From: Brevibacillus fluminis
GTDB lineage: Bacteria > Bacillota > Bacilli > Brevibacillales > Brevibacillaceae
NCBI RefSeq assembly: GCF_003710825.1
Contig: NZ_RHHQ01000017.1
Span: 186,001 to 250,000 of the forward strand
Reading direction: 5' to 3'
DNA: 64,000 bases
Under the pieces are notes generated by a model, which was given only the letters and a program-made list of their open reading frames with translations, did no database searches and had not been told where the DNA came from. Every line of letters starts with the position of its first letter. The first letter of the stretch is position 1. The position numbers and the translations under genes were made by a program. Positions 43,491 to 52,004 of the stretch are shown piece after piece.

Positions 43491-44156
43491 ATGGCAGGCT
43501 TCCATTTGAAACCGATCGAAAAAGAAACCACGAAAGAGAAAGTCTATCATCAAATCAAACAAGTCGTACTCAATGGCCAACTTTCAGCAAATGAAATTTT
43601 TACTGAAGTGAAGATGGCCGAGCACTTGAACACTTCGAGAACACCGGTCCGGGAAGCGCTGCAAGACCTTTTAAAAGAAGGATTGCTAATTACCGTCCCA
43701 AGGAAAGGATTGGCTGTCCGTAAAGTGACGAAAAGCGAAGTGGAACAAATCTTCTTCTTGCGGGAAGCCATTGAAAAAAAAGTAGTGCAAAAAGTAAGCG
43801 GAACGATTACGGAAAGACAGCTTAACGTTCTGAAAACGATTTACCACGAGCAAGAAGAAATGATGCAAAACAATGATGAGATATCTTTTATCAACCTGGA
43901 TCAAAAATTTCACATCACCCTTGCCGTATTTGCTGATTATGAGCTGGTCAAGGAAATCTTGTTGAATCTCCACAATCTTACGCATTTAATTGGCTTGCAG
44001 GCTTTGAAGAAGGAAAATCGGATGAAGGAAGTGCTCGACGAACATCTGTCGATCATTGAGGCTTTGCAGTCCGGGGAAGCGGATGCAGCGACCCGATGTG
44101 TGGAACTGCACCTTGCTAAGACGAATGAATCGATCCATACGAAATGGGAGGACTAA
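43491..44156 (+). CDS. GntR-family (FCD-type) transcriptional regulator
   Basis: The 221-residue regulator has an N-terminal winged helix (TKEKVYHQIKQVVLNGQLSA, then VKMAEHLNTSRTPVREALQD) and an all-helical FCD ligand domain with acid and histidine residues that bind a metal and an organic acid in relatives (NLDQKFHITLA, DEHLSIIEAL, then a final histidine in VELHLAKT). ATG 43491 follows AAAGGAG. It opens the catabolic island and its likely operator recurs before the hydroxylase operon, so it most simply represses the pathway until the substrate appears. Confidence 0.9.
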   Translation: MAGFHLKPIEKETTKEKVYHQIKQVVLNGQLSANEIFTEVKMAEHLNTSRTPVREALQDLLKEGLLITVPRKGLAVRKVTKSEVEQIFFLREAIEKKVVQKVSGTITERQLNVLKTIYHEQEEMMQNNDEISFINLDQKFHITLAVFADYELVKEILLNLHNLTHLIGLQALKKENRMKEVLDEHLSIIEALQSGEADAATRCVELHLAKTNESIHTKWED

Positions 44157-44160
44157 CTGC

Positions 44161-44616
44161 ATGGGTAAACCGCGTGAAGAATTGCATCCAGATATGATTT
44201 CCCTGCTTCAGGGAAACACGATCGTCCTGCTAAACGTAGTCAACAAGCAAACGGAAAGGGTCTACACCACGGCTTTATCGTGGGTGTATGCCATCACGGA
44301 GAAAACCGTTCGTTTTGCGATTGATGCTAAATCCGAATTTGTAAGCATGTTGGAGAACGATCCAAATCTAGTTCTTACGTTTATCGGCGTTGAAAGCGTT
44401 TACGCTGTCAACGGGAAAGCGACGGTAATATCCTGGCAAACGGAGGGGACCACGCTCAAGCTTGCAGTTCTCGAAGTTGAAGTCGAAGAAGTTCGGGACA
44501 TCATGTTTTACGGCGGTAAGGTCGTAACGGAACCGGCTTTCATCAAAACGTACAATGCGGAGCTGGCCAAAAAGCTCGATCAAGAGGTCAAGGACGTCAT
44601 CTGTATCGAATCGTAA
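44161..44616 (+). CDS. Pyridoxamine 5'-phosphate oxidase-like split-barrel protein
   Basis: The 151-residue protein looks like an FMN-binding split beta-barrel: HPDMISLLQGNTIVLLNVVN, YTTALSWVYAITEKTVRFAI, FVSMLENDPNLVLTFIGVES, VYAVNGKATVISW. It lies 4 bp after the GntR stop with GGGAGGA in front, so both share one transcript. In an island with a flavin-dependent hydroxylase it could be the flavin reductase or a flavin carrier, but true HpaC reductases are longer and differ. An upstream reading of the frame is not homologous. Confidence 0.75.
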   Translation: MGKPREELHPDMISLLQGNTIVLLNVVNKQTERVYTTALSWVYAITEKTVRFAIDAKSEFVSMLENDPNLVLTFIGVESVYAVNGKATVISWQTEGTTLKLAVLEVEVEEVRDIMFYGGKVVTEPAFIKTYNAELAKKLDQEVKDVICIES

Positions 44617-44662
44617 GGGGATGATGTGTCTTTTGATCAAGTACCGTTTTTTTTTACGTATT

Positions 44663-44676
44663 TTGTGTATACACAA
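44663..44676 (+). promoter_or_regulatory. Perfect 14-bp palindrome, putative GntR operator
   Basis: TTGTGTATACACAA lies 45 bp ahead of the hydroxylase start, with TATATA further downstream as a possible -10. It matches the site before the GntR gene (43451-43464). Palindromes of this type with a TGTATACA core are common for the FCD group of GntR regulators. Confidence 0.65.
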
Positions 44677-44721
44677 CACATAACACAGTATATATAAAAA
44701 ACAACGTGGGAGAGTGTGCTG

Positions 44722-46182
44722 ATGAGAACAGGACAGCAGTATAAGGATTCGCTGAAAGACAACCGTTGCATTTACATTGGTGGAGAACGCGTCCAGGATG
44801 TCACGACTCATCCCGCATTTACTGGGATAATCGATACGGTGGCTGGATTGTACGACATCGCGGCGGACCCGAAAAACAACATGACATACGTGACAGAGGA
44901 CGGAACGATCGCCAACAAGATTTACATGATTCCGCGGAGCAGGGAAGACCTGCAAGAACGCAGGGAGGCGATTACAACATGGGCGGAAGCGACATGTGGT
45001 TTTGTCGGCCGGAGCCCAGACCATGTGGCGAGCTTTCTGGCCAGCTTTGCCGGTGCATCTCACGTGTTTGAGCGAGGCGGTCAACGATCTCAGGACAATG
45101 TCGTCAATTTTTATAAGTTCGCTCGCGACAATGACTTGTATGTGTCGTATGTGATCATTCCACCGCAAGTCGATCGAAGCAAGGCGGCGCATGAGCTGGA
45201 TGAAAAATATGTGGCGATGGCTGTCTTTGAAGAACGAGAAGACGGGATTGTCGTACGCGGTTCGCAAATGCTAGGTACGGGTTCAGCCGTCAGCAATTAC
45301 TTATTTTGCAGTGTCATTTCTCCTCTCCGTCCGGGCGATGAGGATTACGCCATTTCCTTTGCGGTACCAATGGACGCTCCCGGCTTGAAATTGTACGCGC
45401 GCCCGAGCTATGCGCAAGACAAGCCCAGTACGTTCGATTATCCGCTGTCCACGCAGTTTGATGAAAGCGACTCGTTCGTCGTGTTCGACGATGTTTTCAT
45501 TCCGTGGGAGCACGTATTTGTCTACAAAAACATCGATTTGGTCCGTGCCCAATTTCATGAGACCCCCGCACACGCGGTAGGAAATAATCAGGCGCAAATC
45601 CGCTTTGCCACAAAACTGAAATTCGTTATCGGTGTTGCCCGAAAAATGGCGGAAATGAATGGAACCGATAAATTTCCGCAAGTACAGGAAAAATTAGGGG
45701 AGCTCGCCTCCATCGCCTCCACCGTAGAAGGCATGATGCTCGCATCCGAATACCAGTGCATCCAAGACGAACACGGCTTGGTTCGACCAAATCCGCGCTT
45801 TCTGTACGGGATTGTCGGGATGCAGGATACGATCTACTCCAGTGTTATCAAAATTTTGCGTGAATTGGCGGGAGGCGGGGTTTTGCAGGGACCATCGACG
45901 TATCGCGAAATCATCCATCCGGAGACGGCATCGGACATCGCCAAATACATTCGCGGCGGCAATGTGGATTCCACGCAAAAGATCCAATTGTTCAAACTAG
46001 CCTGGGATATCGTCGGTTCAGAATTTGGCGGCCGTCACCAACAATACGAAATGTTTTACAATGGAGCGCCTTTCGTGGTGAAAGGATACTCGTTCCGCAA
46101 CTACGGCTATCAAGAAGCGGTCAAGCTCGTGGAACGGTTTTTGGATTCCTACCAGCTTCCCCACGACGAGGAAAGGAAGTGA
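44722..46182 (+). CDS. HpaB-type flavin-dependent aromatic hydroxylase (4-hydroxyphenylacetate 3-monooxygenase family)
   Basis: The 486-residue protein matches the oxygenase component of two-component 4-hydroxyphenylacetate 3-hydroxylases: MRTGQQYKDSLKDNRCIYIG at the N-terminus, GERVQDVTTHPAF, GLYDIAADPKNNMTYV, LGTGSAVSNYLFCS, FAVPMDAPGLKLYARPSYAQ, VFDDVFIPWEHVFVY and EFGGRHQQYEMFYNGAPFVV. These enzymes take FADH2 made by a separate reductase and hydroxylate a phenol or related ring. Relatives act on phenols, chlorophenols and N-heterocycles, so the substrate is open. ATG 44722 follows GGGAGAG. It opens a unit that continues with the nitrilase, DUF2848 and cupin genes. Confidence 0.9.
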   Translation: MRTGQQYKDSLKDNRCIYIGGERVQDVTTHPAFTGIIDTVAGLYDIAADPKNNMTYVTEDGTIANKIYMIPRSREDLQERREAITTWAEATCGFVGRSPDHVASFLASFAGASHVFERGGQRSQDNVVNFYKFARDNDLYVSYVIIPPQVDRSKAAHELDEKYVAMAVFEEREDGIVVRGSQMLGTGSAVSNYLFCSVISPLRPGDEDYAISFAVPMDAPGLKLYARPSYAQDKPSTFDYPLSTQFDESDSFVVFDDVFIPWEHVFVYKNIDLVRAQFHETPAHAVGNNQAQIRFATKLKFVIGVARKMAEMNGTDKFPQVQEKLGELASIASTVEGMMLASEYQCIQDEHGLVRPNPRFLYGIVGMQDTIYSSVIKILRELAGGGVLQGPSTYREIIHPETASDIAKYIRGGNVDSTQKIQLFKLAWDIVGSEFGGRHQQYEMFYNGAPFVVKGYSFRNYGYQEAVKLVERFLDSYQLPHDEERK

Positions 46183-46961
46183 GCACTGTGAACGTTGCAT
46201 CCGTTCAAGTTGAAATCAAAGACGATGAAACAAAAGAACAGCGCATCCAAAGAGTCGAATCGACGCTCGACACGCTGGAAGGGTACGATCTGATTGTTTT
46301 GCCAGAAATTTGGGCGACCGGTTACTTCTCCTTTGATCGCTATGCGGAGGAAGCCGAACCAATGGACGGTCCGTTCGTCGCACGTTTTTCGGCGAAAGCA
46401 AAAGCCCTTGGAGTCTACCTGTTTGCCGGAAGTTTTATAGAAAAAGACGGCGACGAACTTTATAACACAAGCGTGATGTTTGATCCGCAAGGCCGCCAGA
46501 TCGCTTCCTACCGCAAAATTCATTTGTTCCGTTACGGCTCGGACGAGGGAAAGCTCTTGACCCGCGGCGAGGAAATAACGGTGGTGGACACTGCGTTTGG
46601 CAAGGTAGGCTTGGCTACTTGTTACGATTTGCGTTTTCCCGAGCTATTTCGCAGGCAGGTTGATCTTGGGGCAGAGCTGCTCCTGGTGACCTCCGCTTGG
46701 CCGCACCGACGTCTGATGCACTGGAATCTGTTCAATCAGGTCAGGGCGTTGGAAAATCAGTGCTATTTGATCTCCAGCAACTGTGCGGGGACGACCAGAG
46801 GTACATTGCTGGGAGGTCACAGCCAGGTAGTCGATCCGTGGGGCGTCGTAATCGCCTCGGGGGGAGAACAAGAAGCGATTGTGAAAGCGCACATCGATCT
46901 GAGTCAAATCGCCCACATTCGGGAGACTTTCCCGCAGTTAAAGCACCGCGTATTACGTTGA
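46179..46961 (+). CDS. Nitrilase-family carbon-nitrogen hydrolase
   Basis: The 260-residue enzyme has the complete nitrilase-superfamily triad: Glu43 in LPEIWATGYF, Lys113 in YRKIHLF and Cys148 in ATCYDLRFPELF. The superfamily cleaves amide and N-carbamoyl bonds as well as nitriles. The sequence is closest in style to omega-amidases and N-carbamoyl hydrolases. GTG 46179 overlaps the hydroxylase stop by 4 bp, so it belongs to the pathway and points to a nitrogen-containing intermediate. Confidence 0.9.
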   Translation: MSTVNVASVQVEIKDDETKEQRIQRVESTLDTLEGYDLIVLPEIWATGYFSFDRYAEEAEPMDGPFVARFSAKAKALGVYLFAGSFIEKDGDELYNTSVMFDPQGRQIASYRKIHLFRYGSDEGKLLTRGEEITVVDTAFGKVGLATCYDLRFPELFRRQVDLGAELLLVTSAWPHRRLMHWNLFNQVRALENQCYLISSNCAGTTRGTLLGGHSQVVDPWGVVIASGGEQEAIVKAHIDLSQIAHIRETFPQLKHRVLR

Positions 46962-46989
46962 CAAAAGGAGAGGAGAGAGGACTGATCTT

Positions 46990-47664
46990 ATGAAAATCCA
47001 AAGCAACGAAATGATGTTGGAATGGGAACCGACCCGACTGATTATTGCAGGGTATACCGGAAAAGACCAGGAAGCGGTTCAACGGCACATTGACGAGCTG
47101 AAAGAACTAGGCATACCGGCTCCACCGCGTGTGCCGATGATTTACGATCTTTCACCAGAGCTCATGCAGGTGACCGATGAGATTACCGTCGTGCAAAACC
47201 ATAGCAGCGGCGAGGCAGAGGCGGTGCTCATGGATATCGACGGAGCGTGGTATTTGGGGCTCGGCAGCGATCATACAGATCGGGTGCTTGAAGCCAACTC
47301 GATTCAAAAGTCGAAGCAGGTTTGCTTAAAGCCGGTCTCTCCACAGGTATGGCCACTTGATGCCATCCGGGCGTATTGGGATGAAATTGAGATGGAAAGC
47401 TGGATCATCGATGGTGGGGTCCATCATCTTTATCAGCGCGGGACGTTGGGAAGCTTTCTTAATCCAGACGAATTGCTCCACATTTTGCGGGAACGCGACT
47501 ATGTAAGCGAGGGAATGGCTGTATTTTGTGGGACACTTCCGCTTCATTCAGGTACATTCTTGTTCGGCGATACGTTTTTGGCAACGCTTCGTGATCCGAG
47601 AACAGGCAACAAGATTCAATTGACATACCACATCAAACAATTAAAAGACGCAGAGGAGGCATGA
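46990..47664 (+). CDS. DUF2848 family protein, copy 1
   Basis: The 224-residue protein belongs to DUF2848: WEPTRLIIAGYTGKDQEAVQ, LGIPAPPRVPMIYDLSPELM, NHSSGEAEAVL, GLGSDHTDRV, SKQVCLKPVSPQVWPLDAIR and a late glutamate/aspartate-rich FGDTFLATLRDPRTG. Parts resemble the fumarylacetoacetate hydrolase fold (the GSDHTDR and EAEAVL acid patches), which would fit a metal-dependent C-C or C-N hydrolase. By my count it differs from the copy at 52644 at only about 25 of 224 residues. It follows the nitrilase gene by 28 bp. Confidence 0.85.
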   Translation: MKIQSNEMMLEWEPTRLIIAGYTGKDQEAVQRHIDELKELGIPAPPRVPMIYDLSPELMQVTDEITVVQNHSSGEAEAVLMDIDGAWYLGLGSDHTDRVLEANSIQKSKQVCLKPVSPQVWPLDAIRAYWDEIEMESWIIDGGVHHLYQRGTLGSFLNPDELLHILRERDYVSEGMAVFCGTLPLHSGTFLFGDTFLATLRDPRTGNKIQLTYHIKQLKDAEEA

Positions 47665-47668
47665 CCAG

Positions 47669-48013
47669 ATGGCGAAGCCAGAGCTGGAATTTACCGATTA
47701 TCGCAAATTTGCAGAAACACCTTTCACCAATGTAAAGGGGCTATCCGAGAGAGTGATAGCAGCTGATCCAGAGACAAAGGTGGCGACGCGCATTTTGCAA
47801 TTCGAACCAGGTACGGATACGTCACCGAATGGTGTACAGGTCCATGACTTTTGGGAAGAGCTTTATATCATTGAAGGGTCAATTATCGATTTAGAGCTGA
47901 ACGAGGAATTTACACAAGGAATGGTCGCATGCCGTCCACCCGGAATGAAACACGGACCATGGACTTCTCCTTCTGGCTGCAAAATATTTGAGGTACGCTA
48001 TTACGGCAAGTAA
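47669..48013 (+). CDS. Small cupin-domain protein
   Basis: The 114-residue single cupin has the motif-1-like region VHDFWEELYIIEGSIIDLEL and the motif-2-like region ACRPPGMKHGPWTSPSG, with H/E/H candidate metal ligands. Small cupins of this kind act as isomerases, dioxygenases or sensors. ATG 47669 lies 5 bp after the DUF2848 stop with GGAGGC ahead. A possible remnant of a second copy follows the second DUF2848 gene. Confidence 0.85.
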   Translation: MAKPELEFTDYRKFAETPFTNVKGLSERVIAADPETKVATRILQFEPGTDTSPNGVQVHDFWEELYIIEGSIIDLELNEEFTQGMVACRPPGMKHGPWTSPSGCKIFEVRYYGK

Positions 48014-48030
48014 CCGCAAGTAAAGAAGAG

Positions 48031-48085
48031 CCCGCCCATTTGGAGGTTTCTCAAAACAACTTGAAACTCCAAATGCGGTGGGTTT
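48031..48085 (+). terminator. Hairpin after the cupin gene
   Basis: CCCGCCCATTTGGAG folds on CTCCAAATGCGGTGGG, then TTTC. It resembles in sequence the hairpin at 53361 (CCCACCCATTTGGGAG ... GTGGTGGG), which supports duplication of the segment. Confidence 0.75.
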
Positions 48086-48125
48086 CATTTCGAAACAGAA
48101 CGGAAAGAAAAGAGGAGGAGTTCCA

Positions 48126-49424
48126 TTGACAAGGGAAGAACGCCCTAACGTGCACGCAAAAAAAGTGTTTTTCGCAACGTTGATTGGCAGCACGATCGAA
48201 TTTTACGATTTCTTTCTTTATGGAACCGTGGCTTCACTGGTGTTTAATAAGTTGTTTTTTCCAAATGACGACCCCTTTGTAAGCTTATTGCTCGCCTATG
48301 CCTCGTTCGGCGTCACCTTTTTCGTTCGGCCACTTGGCGGACTTGTGTTCAGTCACATGGGAGACAAATTTGGCAGAAAAAACACGCTGGTCTTATCCCT
48401 TGTCTTAATGGGCATCTCGACCGTTTGTATCGGTCTGCTGCCAACGTTCGATACCATCGGCATATTGGCTCCGATCCTGCTCGTGACGTTGCGCCTCATA
48501 CAAGGCATCGCGCTAGGCGGAGAATGGGGAGGAGCGGTTCTCTTAGCAGTTGAATCGGCTCCAAAGGAAAAACGCGGCTTCTTTGGAAGCTTTCCCGCGA
48601 TGGGAATCCCGCTCGGCATGCTGCTTGGCACACTCTCCATTTCCATTGTGAGCCTGCTTCCCGAACCTCAATTTTTATCTTGGGGATGGCGAATTCCCTT
48701 TTTAGTAAGCGCTCTCCTAGTCGTGGTTGGTCTTTGGATCCGCATGGGACTTGGCGAAACAGCGGCATTCAACGAAGAAAAGGAAAAAGGGAATGTAGTG
48801 AAAGTACCACTTTTCGCGGTGCTGCGCCATCATTGGAAAGCCGTTCTGATCTCATTAGGGGCAAAATGTGTAGAGGTAGGACCGTTTTATCTCTTTACGA
48901 CATTTTTTATCGGGTATGCGACAAAAATGGGCTTAACCAAGACGACTGCGTTAAATGTCATAACGGTCTCCACCTTGGTGACAACATTATGTATCCCACT
49001 TATGGGTATCCTATCAGACAAAATCGGGCGGAAACGCGTATTTTTACTAGGTGCATCGTCTCTTGCAGTTTTTTCGTTTCCGTATTTTTATTTCTTGTCT
49101 GTACAATCCGTTTTTTGGGTCTATGCCGTTTCGATCCTTGCATTAGGGATTCTGTGGTCTTCGATAGCCAGTATCATTGGCACCATGTTCTCCGAAATGT
49201 TTACCACAAATGTGGGATACACAGGCATCACCCTTGGCTATCAATCGGGTTCGGCCTTATTTGGAGGAACCGCTCCGATCATCGCGACTTTTTTGGTGAG
49301 CGCCTACAATAATTCTTGGGTGCCACTCGCGGTTTTTACGTGTCTGCTGTGTGTAGCATCTGTTTTATCGGTTTCGCTTTTACGCCAGACGAATGCAACT
49401 AAGAGTCAGAGTATTCAGTCTTAA
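48126..49424 (+). CDS. MHS-family MFS transporter for organic acids
   Basis: The 432-residue transporter has 12 membrane helices and the metabolite:H+ symporter hallmarks: FFATLIGSTIEFYDFFLYGT in TM1, RPLGGLVFSHMGDKFGRKNT in loop 2/3, RLIQGIALGGEWGGAVLLAV in TM4 and LMGILSDKIGRKRVF in loop 8/9. MHS members import proline, betaine, citrate, shikimate or aromatic acids. As the only transporter in the island it is the likely importer of its substrate. TTG 48126 follows GAGGAGG; the upstream frame (48078) crosses the hairpin and is rejected. Confidence 0.88.
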   Translation: MTREERPNVHAKKVFFATLIGSTIEFYDFFLYGTVASLVFNKLFFPNDDPFVSLLLAYASFGVTFFVRPLGGLVFSHMGDKFGRKNTLVLSLVLMGISTVCIGLLPTFDTIGILAPILLVTLRLIQGIALGGEWGGAVLLAVESAPKEKRGFFGSFPAMGIPLGMLLGTLSISIVSLLPEPQFLSWGWRIPFLVSALLVVVGLWIRMGLGETAAFNEEKEKGNVVKVPLFAVLRHHWKAVLISLGAKCVEVGPFYLFTTFFIGYATKMGLTKTTALNVITVSTLVTTLCIPLMGILSDKIGRKRVFLLGASSLAVFSFPYFYFLSVQSVFWVYAVSILALGILWSSIASIIGTMFSEMFTTNVGYTGITLGYQSGSALFGGTAPIIATFLVSAYNNSWVPLAVFTCLLCVASVLSVSLLRQTNATKSQSIQS

Positions 49425-49444
49425 ATTAAGTGAAGTGAAAATCG

Positions 49445-49488
49445 GAAGTGCTTCTTCAGCTTTTTGTTCTGAAGAAGCGCTTCTTTTT
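49445..49488. terminator. Bidirectional terminator between transporter and LysR genes
   Basis: GAAGTGCTTCTTCAG pairs with CTGAAGAAGCGCTTC, then TTTTTC. The two transcripts converge here. Confidence 0.8.
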
Positions 49489-50390
49489 CAATGACCCGGC
49501 ATTGACCCGATCAGCAATTGTTTGAAGTTGCGTGCGGCCATAGAGAGGTATTGGTCCTTCAGCGCAATAATCGCGGTATCAGACTCGATCGGCGGGGTGA
49601 TTTCCGCATGGTTGATCGTTTCACTGCGGAGCAGTAAAGCGGAACGTGGCACAACCGCAATGCCGATGCCCGATTCGGCGAGGAGCAGCAAGGTGGACAC
49701 GTCGGGGCTTTCGCACACGATGTTCGGTTCAATCCCGTATATTTTGCATGTATCTTTAAATCGGTGATAAACACCATAGTCCCCTTGGCCCCGTAAAATC
49801 AATAGGGGATGGCGGCACAGCGCCTCAAGAGAAACGCTAATTTCATGAAACAAGTCCCAATCACCCGGGGGCACGGCAACTAACGGTTCGGTTTGCAGAC
49901 GATGGATGGCAACGTCCGGCATATGGGCTGCCAGCTCGGATTGCAGCGGAAGCCTTACAAGACCGAGCTCGATCCGTTTTTCTTGCAGAAGCTCCTCAAC
50001 TTGATACGAATCCGCTTCCCACAGCTGAAACGAAACAAGCGGATAGGACTGCTGAAACTGCTTCAAGACAGAGGGCAAGTACGGAACGCAGGACATGACG
50101 GTGCCGATGGACAGCTTTCCTCTCATTCCTTTCTCCTGTTCCTGGATTTCGGCGACCATCCCGTCAACGGAATGCAGCACTTCCTTTGCACGCTTGTAAA
50201 ATGTCCAGCCGATCGGGGTGATTTCGAACTTTTTGTTTTCGCGATCAATCAAGGTGACGCCCAGCTCATCCTCCAACGATTTCAATTGCAGACTGAGGGG
50301 AGGCTGTGCGATATGGAGCCGTTGCGCGGCACGGGTAATTTGCCCTTCTTCCACAATGGTGACAAAATACAATAATTTTTTCAGATCCAT
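49488..50390 (-). CDS. LysR-family regulator divergent from ubiD-ubiX
   Basis: The 300-residue regulator begins MDLKKLLYFVTIVEEGQITR with helix-turn-helix AAQRLHIAQPPLSLQLKSLE, followed by an effector domain (LSIGTVMSCVPYLPSVLKQF, then GIAVVPRSALLL). The position, divergent from a UbiD decarboxylase with a symmetric spacer, is typical of LysR proteins that respond to an aromatic acid. ATG 50390 has AGAAGG upstream; a GTG three bases earlier is possible. Confidence 0.9.
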   Translation of the reverse strand: MDLKKLLYFVTIVEEGQITRAAQRLHIAQPPLSLQLKSLEDELGVTLIDRENKKFEITPIGWTFYKRAKEVLHSVDGMVAEIQEQEKGMRGKLSIGTVMSCVPYLPSVLKQFQQSYPLVSFQLWEADSYQVEELLQEKRIELGLVRLPLQSELAAHMPDVAIHRLQTEPLVAVPPGDWDLFHEISVSLEALCRHPLLILRGQGDYGVYHRFKDTCKIYGIEPNIVCESPDVSTLLLLAESGIGIAVVPRSALLLRSETINHAEITPPIESDTAIIALKDQYLSMAARNFKQLLIGSMPGH

Positions 50391-50403
50391 CACGGGTACC
50401 TTC

Positions 50404-50459
50404 TTTGTATATAAATTTTATATATCAATCGAATTAAAGATATATTATACATATACAAA
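50404..50459. promoter_or_regulatory. Nested inverted repeats in the LysR/UbiD intergenic region
   Basis: An outer pair TTTGTATAT (50404-50412) / ATATACAAA (50451-50459) and an inner pair ATATATC (50420-50426) / GATATAT (50439-50445) share almost the same centre near 50432. This is a plausible multi-site LysR operator overlapping both divergent promoters; the inner arms have a LysR-like spacing. Confidence 0.6.
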
Positions 50460-50513
50460 AGGCGGATGTACACTTTTCCTATCATCAAACGAGCTGATGT
50501 AGGAGGTTTCGCC

Positions 50514-52004
50514 ATGAAGAACGGAAAAATGCCGCGTACAAGCTTTCGGGAATATACCGAGATTTTGGAGCAATACGGAGATTTGGTTACGGTGGATGAG
50601 GAAGTGGATTGGAATTTGGAAATGGGAGCGATGATCCGATGCGCATATGAGAAGCCAACTCCCGCCCCGCTTTTTACCAACATAAAGGATAGCAAGTCCG
50701 GATTTCGTGTTTTGGGTGCACCTGTAGGGCTTTGCCCGAATAACGAGCATCCTTTTTTGCGGATCGCGCTCTCACTTGGATTACCTCCCGAGAGCGGCAT
50801 TCTGGAACTGGTGGAAGCATGGTCCCATCTTCCGGAAGTGACGCCCATTCCGCCGAAAGAAGTAGCATCAGCCCCGTGCAAAGAGAACAAGTGTTTAGGT
50901 GATGAGGTTGATTTGATGAGTCTGCCGGTGCCGTACCTGCATGTAGGAGATGGCGGGCGGTATATCAACACGTACGGCATCTTGATCGTGCAATCCCCTG
51001 ATGGATCATGGGTCAATTGGTCGATCACGCGGGTCATGCTGCATGATAAACGAACGATGGCAGGTGTCATTGTACCTTCCCAGCATATTGGTAAAATCTA
51101 TGAGCAGTGGAAGGCGCTCGGGCAAAGTATGCCGTTCGCGCTCTGTCTCGGTGTGGATCCGGGAATTGCGATGATCGCCGGTTATCCGCTGCCGGATGGT
51201 GCCAATGAAGCTGATCTGCTCGGCGGCTGGTACGGGCAGCCGCTTGAGGTAGTGCGATGCGAAACCCATCACTTGCTCGTTCCGGCAAGTAGCGAAATCG
51301 TCATCGAAGGGGTTGTTTCCCTGGAGGAGACCGTACCGGAAGGGCCAATGGGGGAGTATGCGGGATATACATGGGTAGGTCACCAGAAAGATGTACCGTG
51401 CTTCCACGTCCAAGCCATGACATATCGCAACGATCCGATCATGCCGGTAGTTGCTGCAGGCACACCACCCGAAGAAAATCACACGAACTGGGGTGTCGCC
51501 ATCGCTGCAAGCATCCAGCATGAGCTGCGCCGCCATCAATTGCCTGTTCAAAGCTGCTTTATCCCGTTTGAATCCGCTGTCCATTGGCTGGTGGTCACCG
51601 TCGACCCATCCTCTAGCTATGCAGAGTCACAAGCACTGGCCAAAAAAATCGGTGAAGTGGTGTTCGCCTGTCGCGGGGGATCGTACATTCCCAAAGTCAT
51701 TGTCGTTAACAATGACATCGATCCCAGTTTTATCGACCAAGTGGTTTGGGCGCTGGCTACCCGAAGTCATCCGGACAAAGTCATCCATTTTCCGAATACG
51801 CCAGTACTGCCGCTCGTGGCGTATTTGGATCAAAAGGAGAAAAAGCAGGCATCGACGACAAAGGTAGTCTATAACTGCCTGTCCTCAGATGAATGGCCAC
51901 GAGGCTATGCTCCTTTACAAGCTTCATTCTCGGGGTATCCGGAAGATATGCAACAGCGTGTTCACGATCTTTTTGAAAAGCTGTGCAATAAGGAAAATCA
52001 ATGA
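50514..52004 (+). CDS. UbiD family prenylated-FMN decarboxylase
   Basis: The 496-residue protein is a UbiD-type reversible decarboxylase. Family marks are FREYTEILEQYGDLVTVDEE, INTYGILIVQSPDGSWVNWS, RVMLHDKRTMAGVIVPSQHI, the glutamate-bearing SSEIVIEGVVSLEETVPEGP, MGEYAGYTW and the aspartate-containing RSHPDKVIHFP near the end. It uses the cofactor made by UbiX, encoded directly downstream (4-bp overlap). Substrates range from 4-hydroxybenzoate to furoate, pyrrole-2-carboxylate and indole carboxylates. ATG 50514 follows TAGGAGG; the 50466 start is unsupported. Confidence 0.92.
   Translation: MKNGKMPRTSFREYTEILEQYGDLVTVDEEVDWNLEMGAMIRCAYEKPTPAPLFTNIKDSKSGFRVLGAPVGLCPNNEHPFLRIALSLGLPPESGILELVEAWSHLPEVTPIPPKEVASAPCKENKCLGDEVDLMSLPVPYLHVGDGGRYINTYGILIVQSPDGSWVNWSITRVMLHDKRTMAGVIVPSQHIGKIYEQWKALGQSMPFALCLGVDPGIAMIAGYPLPDGANEADLLGGWYGQPLEVVRCETHHLLVPASSEIVIEGVVSLEETVPEGPMGEYAGYTWVGHQKDVPCFHVQAMTYRNDPIMPVVAAGTPPEENHTNWGVAIAASIQHELRRHQLPVQSCFIPFESAVHWLVVTVDPSSSYAESQALAKKIGEVVFACRGGSYIPKVIVVNNDIDPSFIDQVVWALATRSHPDKVIHFPNTPVLPLVAYLDQKEKKQASTTKVVYNCLSSDEWPRGYAPLQASFSGYPEDMQQRVHDLFEKLCNKENQ

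Noticed and set aside
44368..45267. Minus-strand frame of 299 codons across the split-barrel and HpaB genes
   Set aside because: It lies opposite two well-supported genes and over their intergenic operator, with no homology or ribosome site.
48680..49312. Plus-strand frame of 210 codons inside the MHS transporter gene
   Set aside because: The transporter frame carries clear family motifs through the whole interval, and this one has none.
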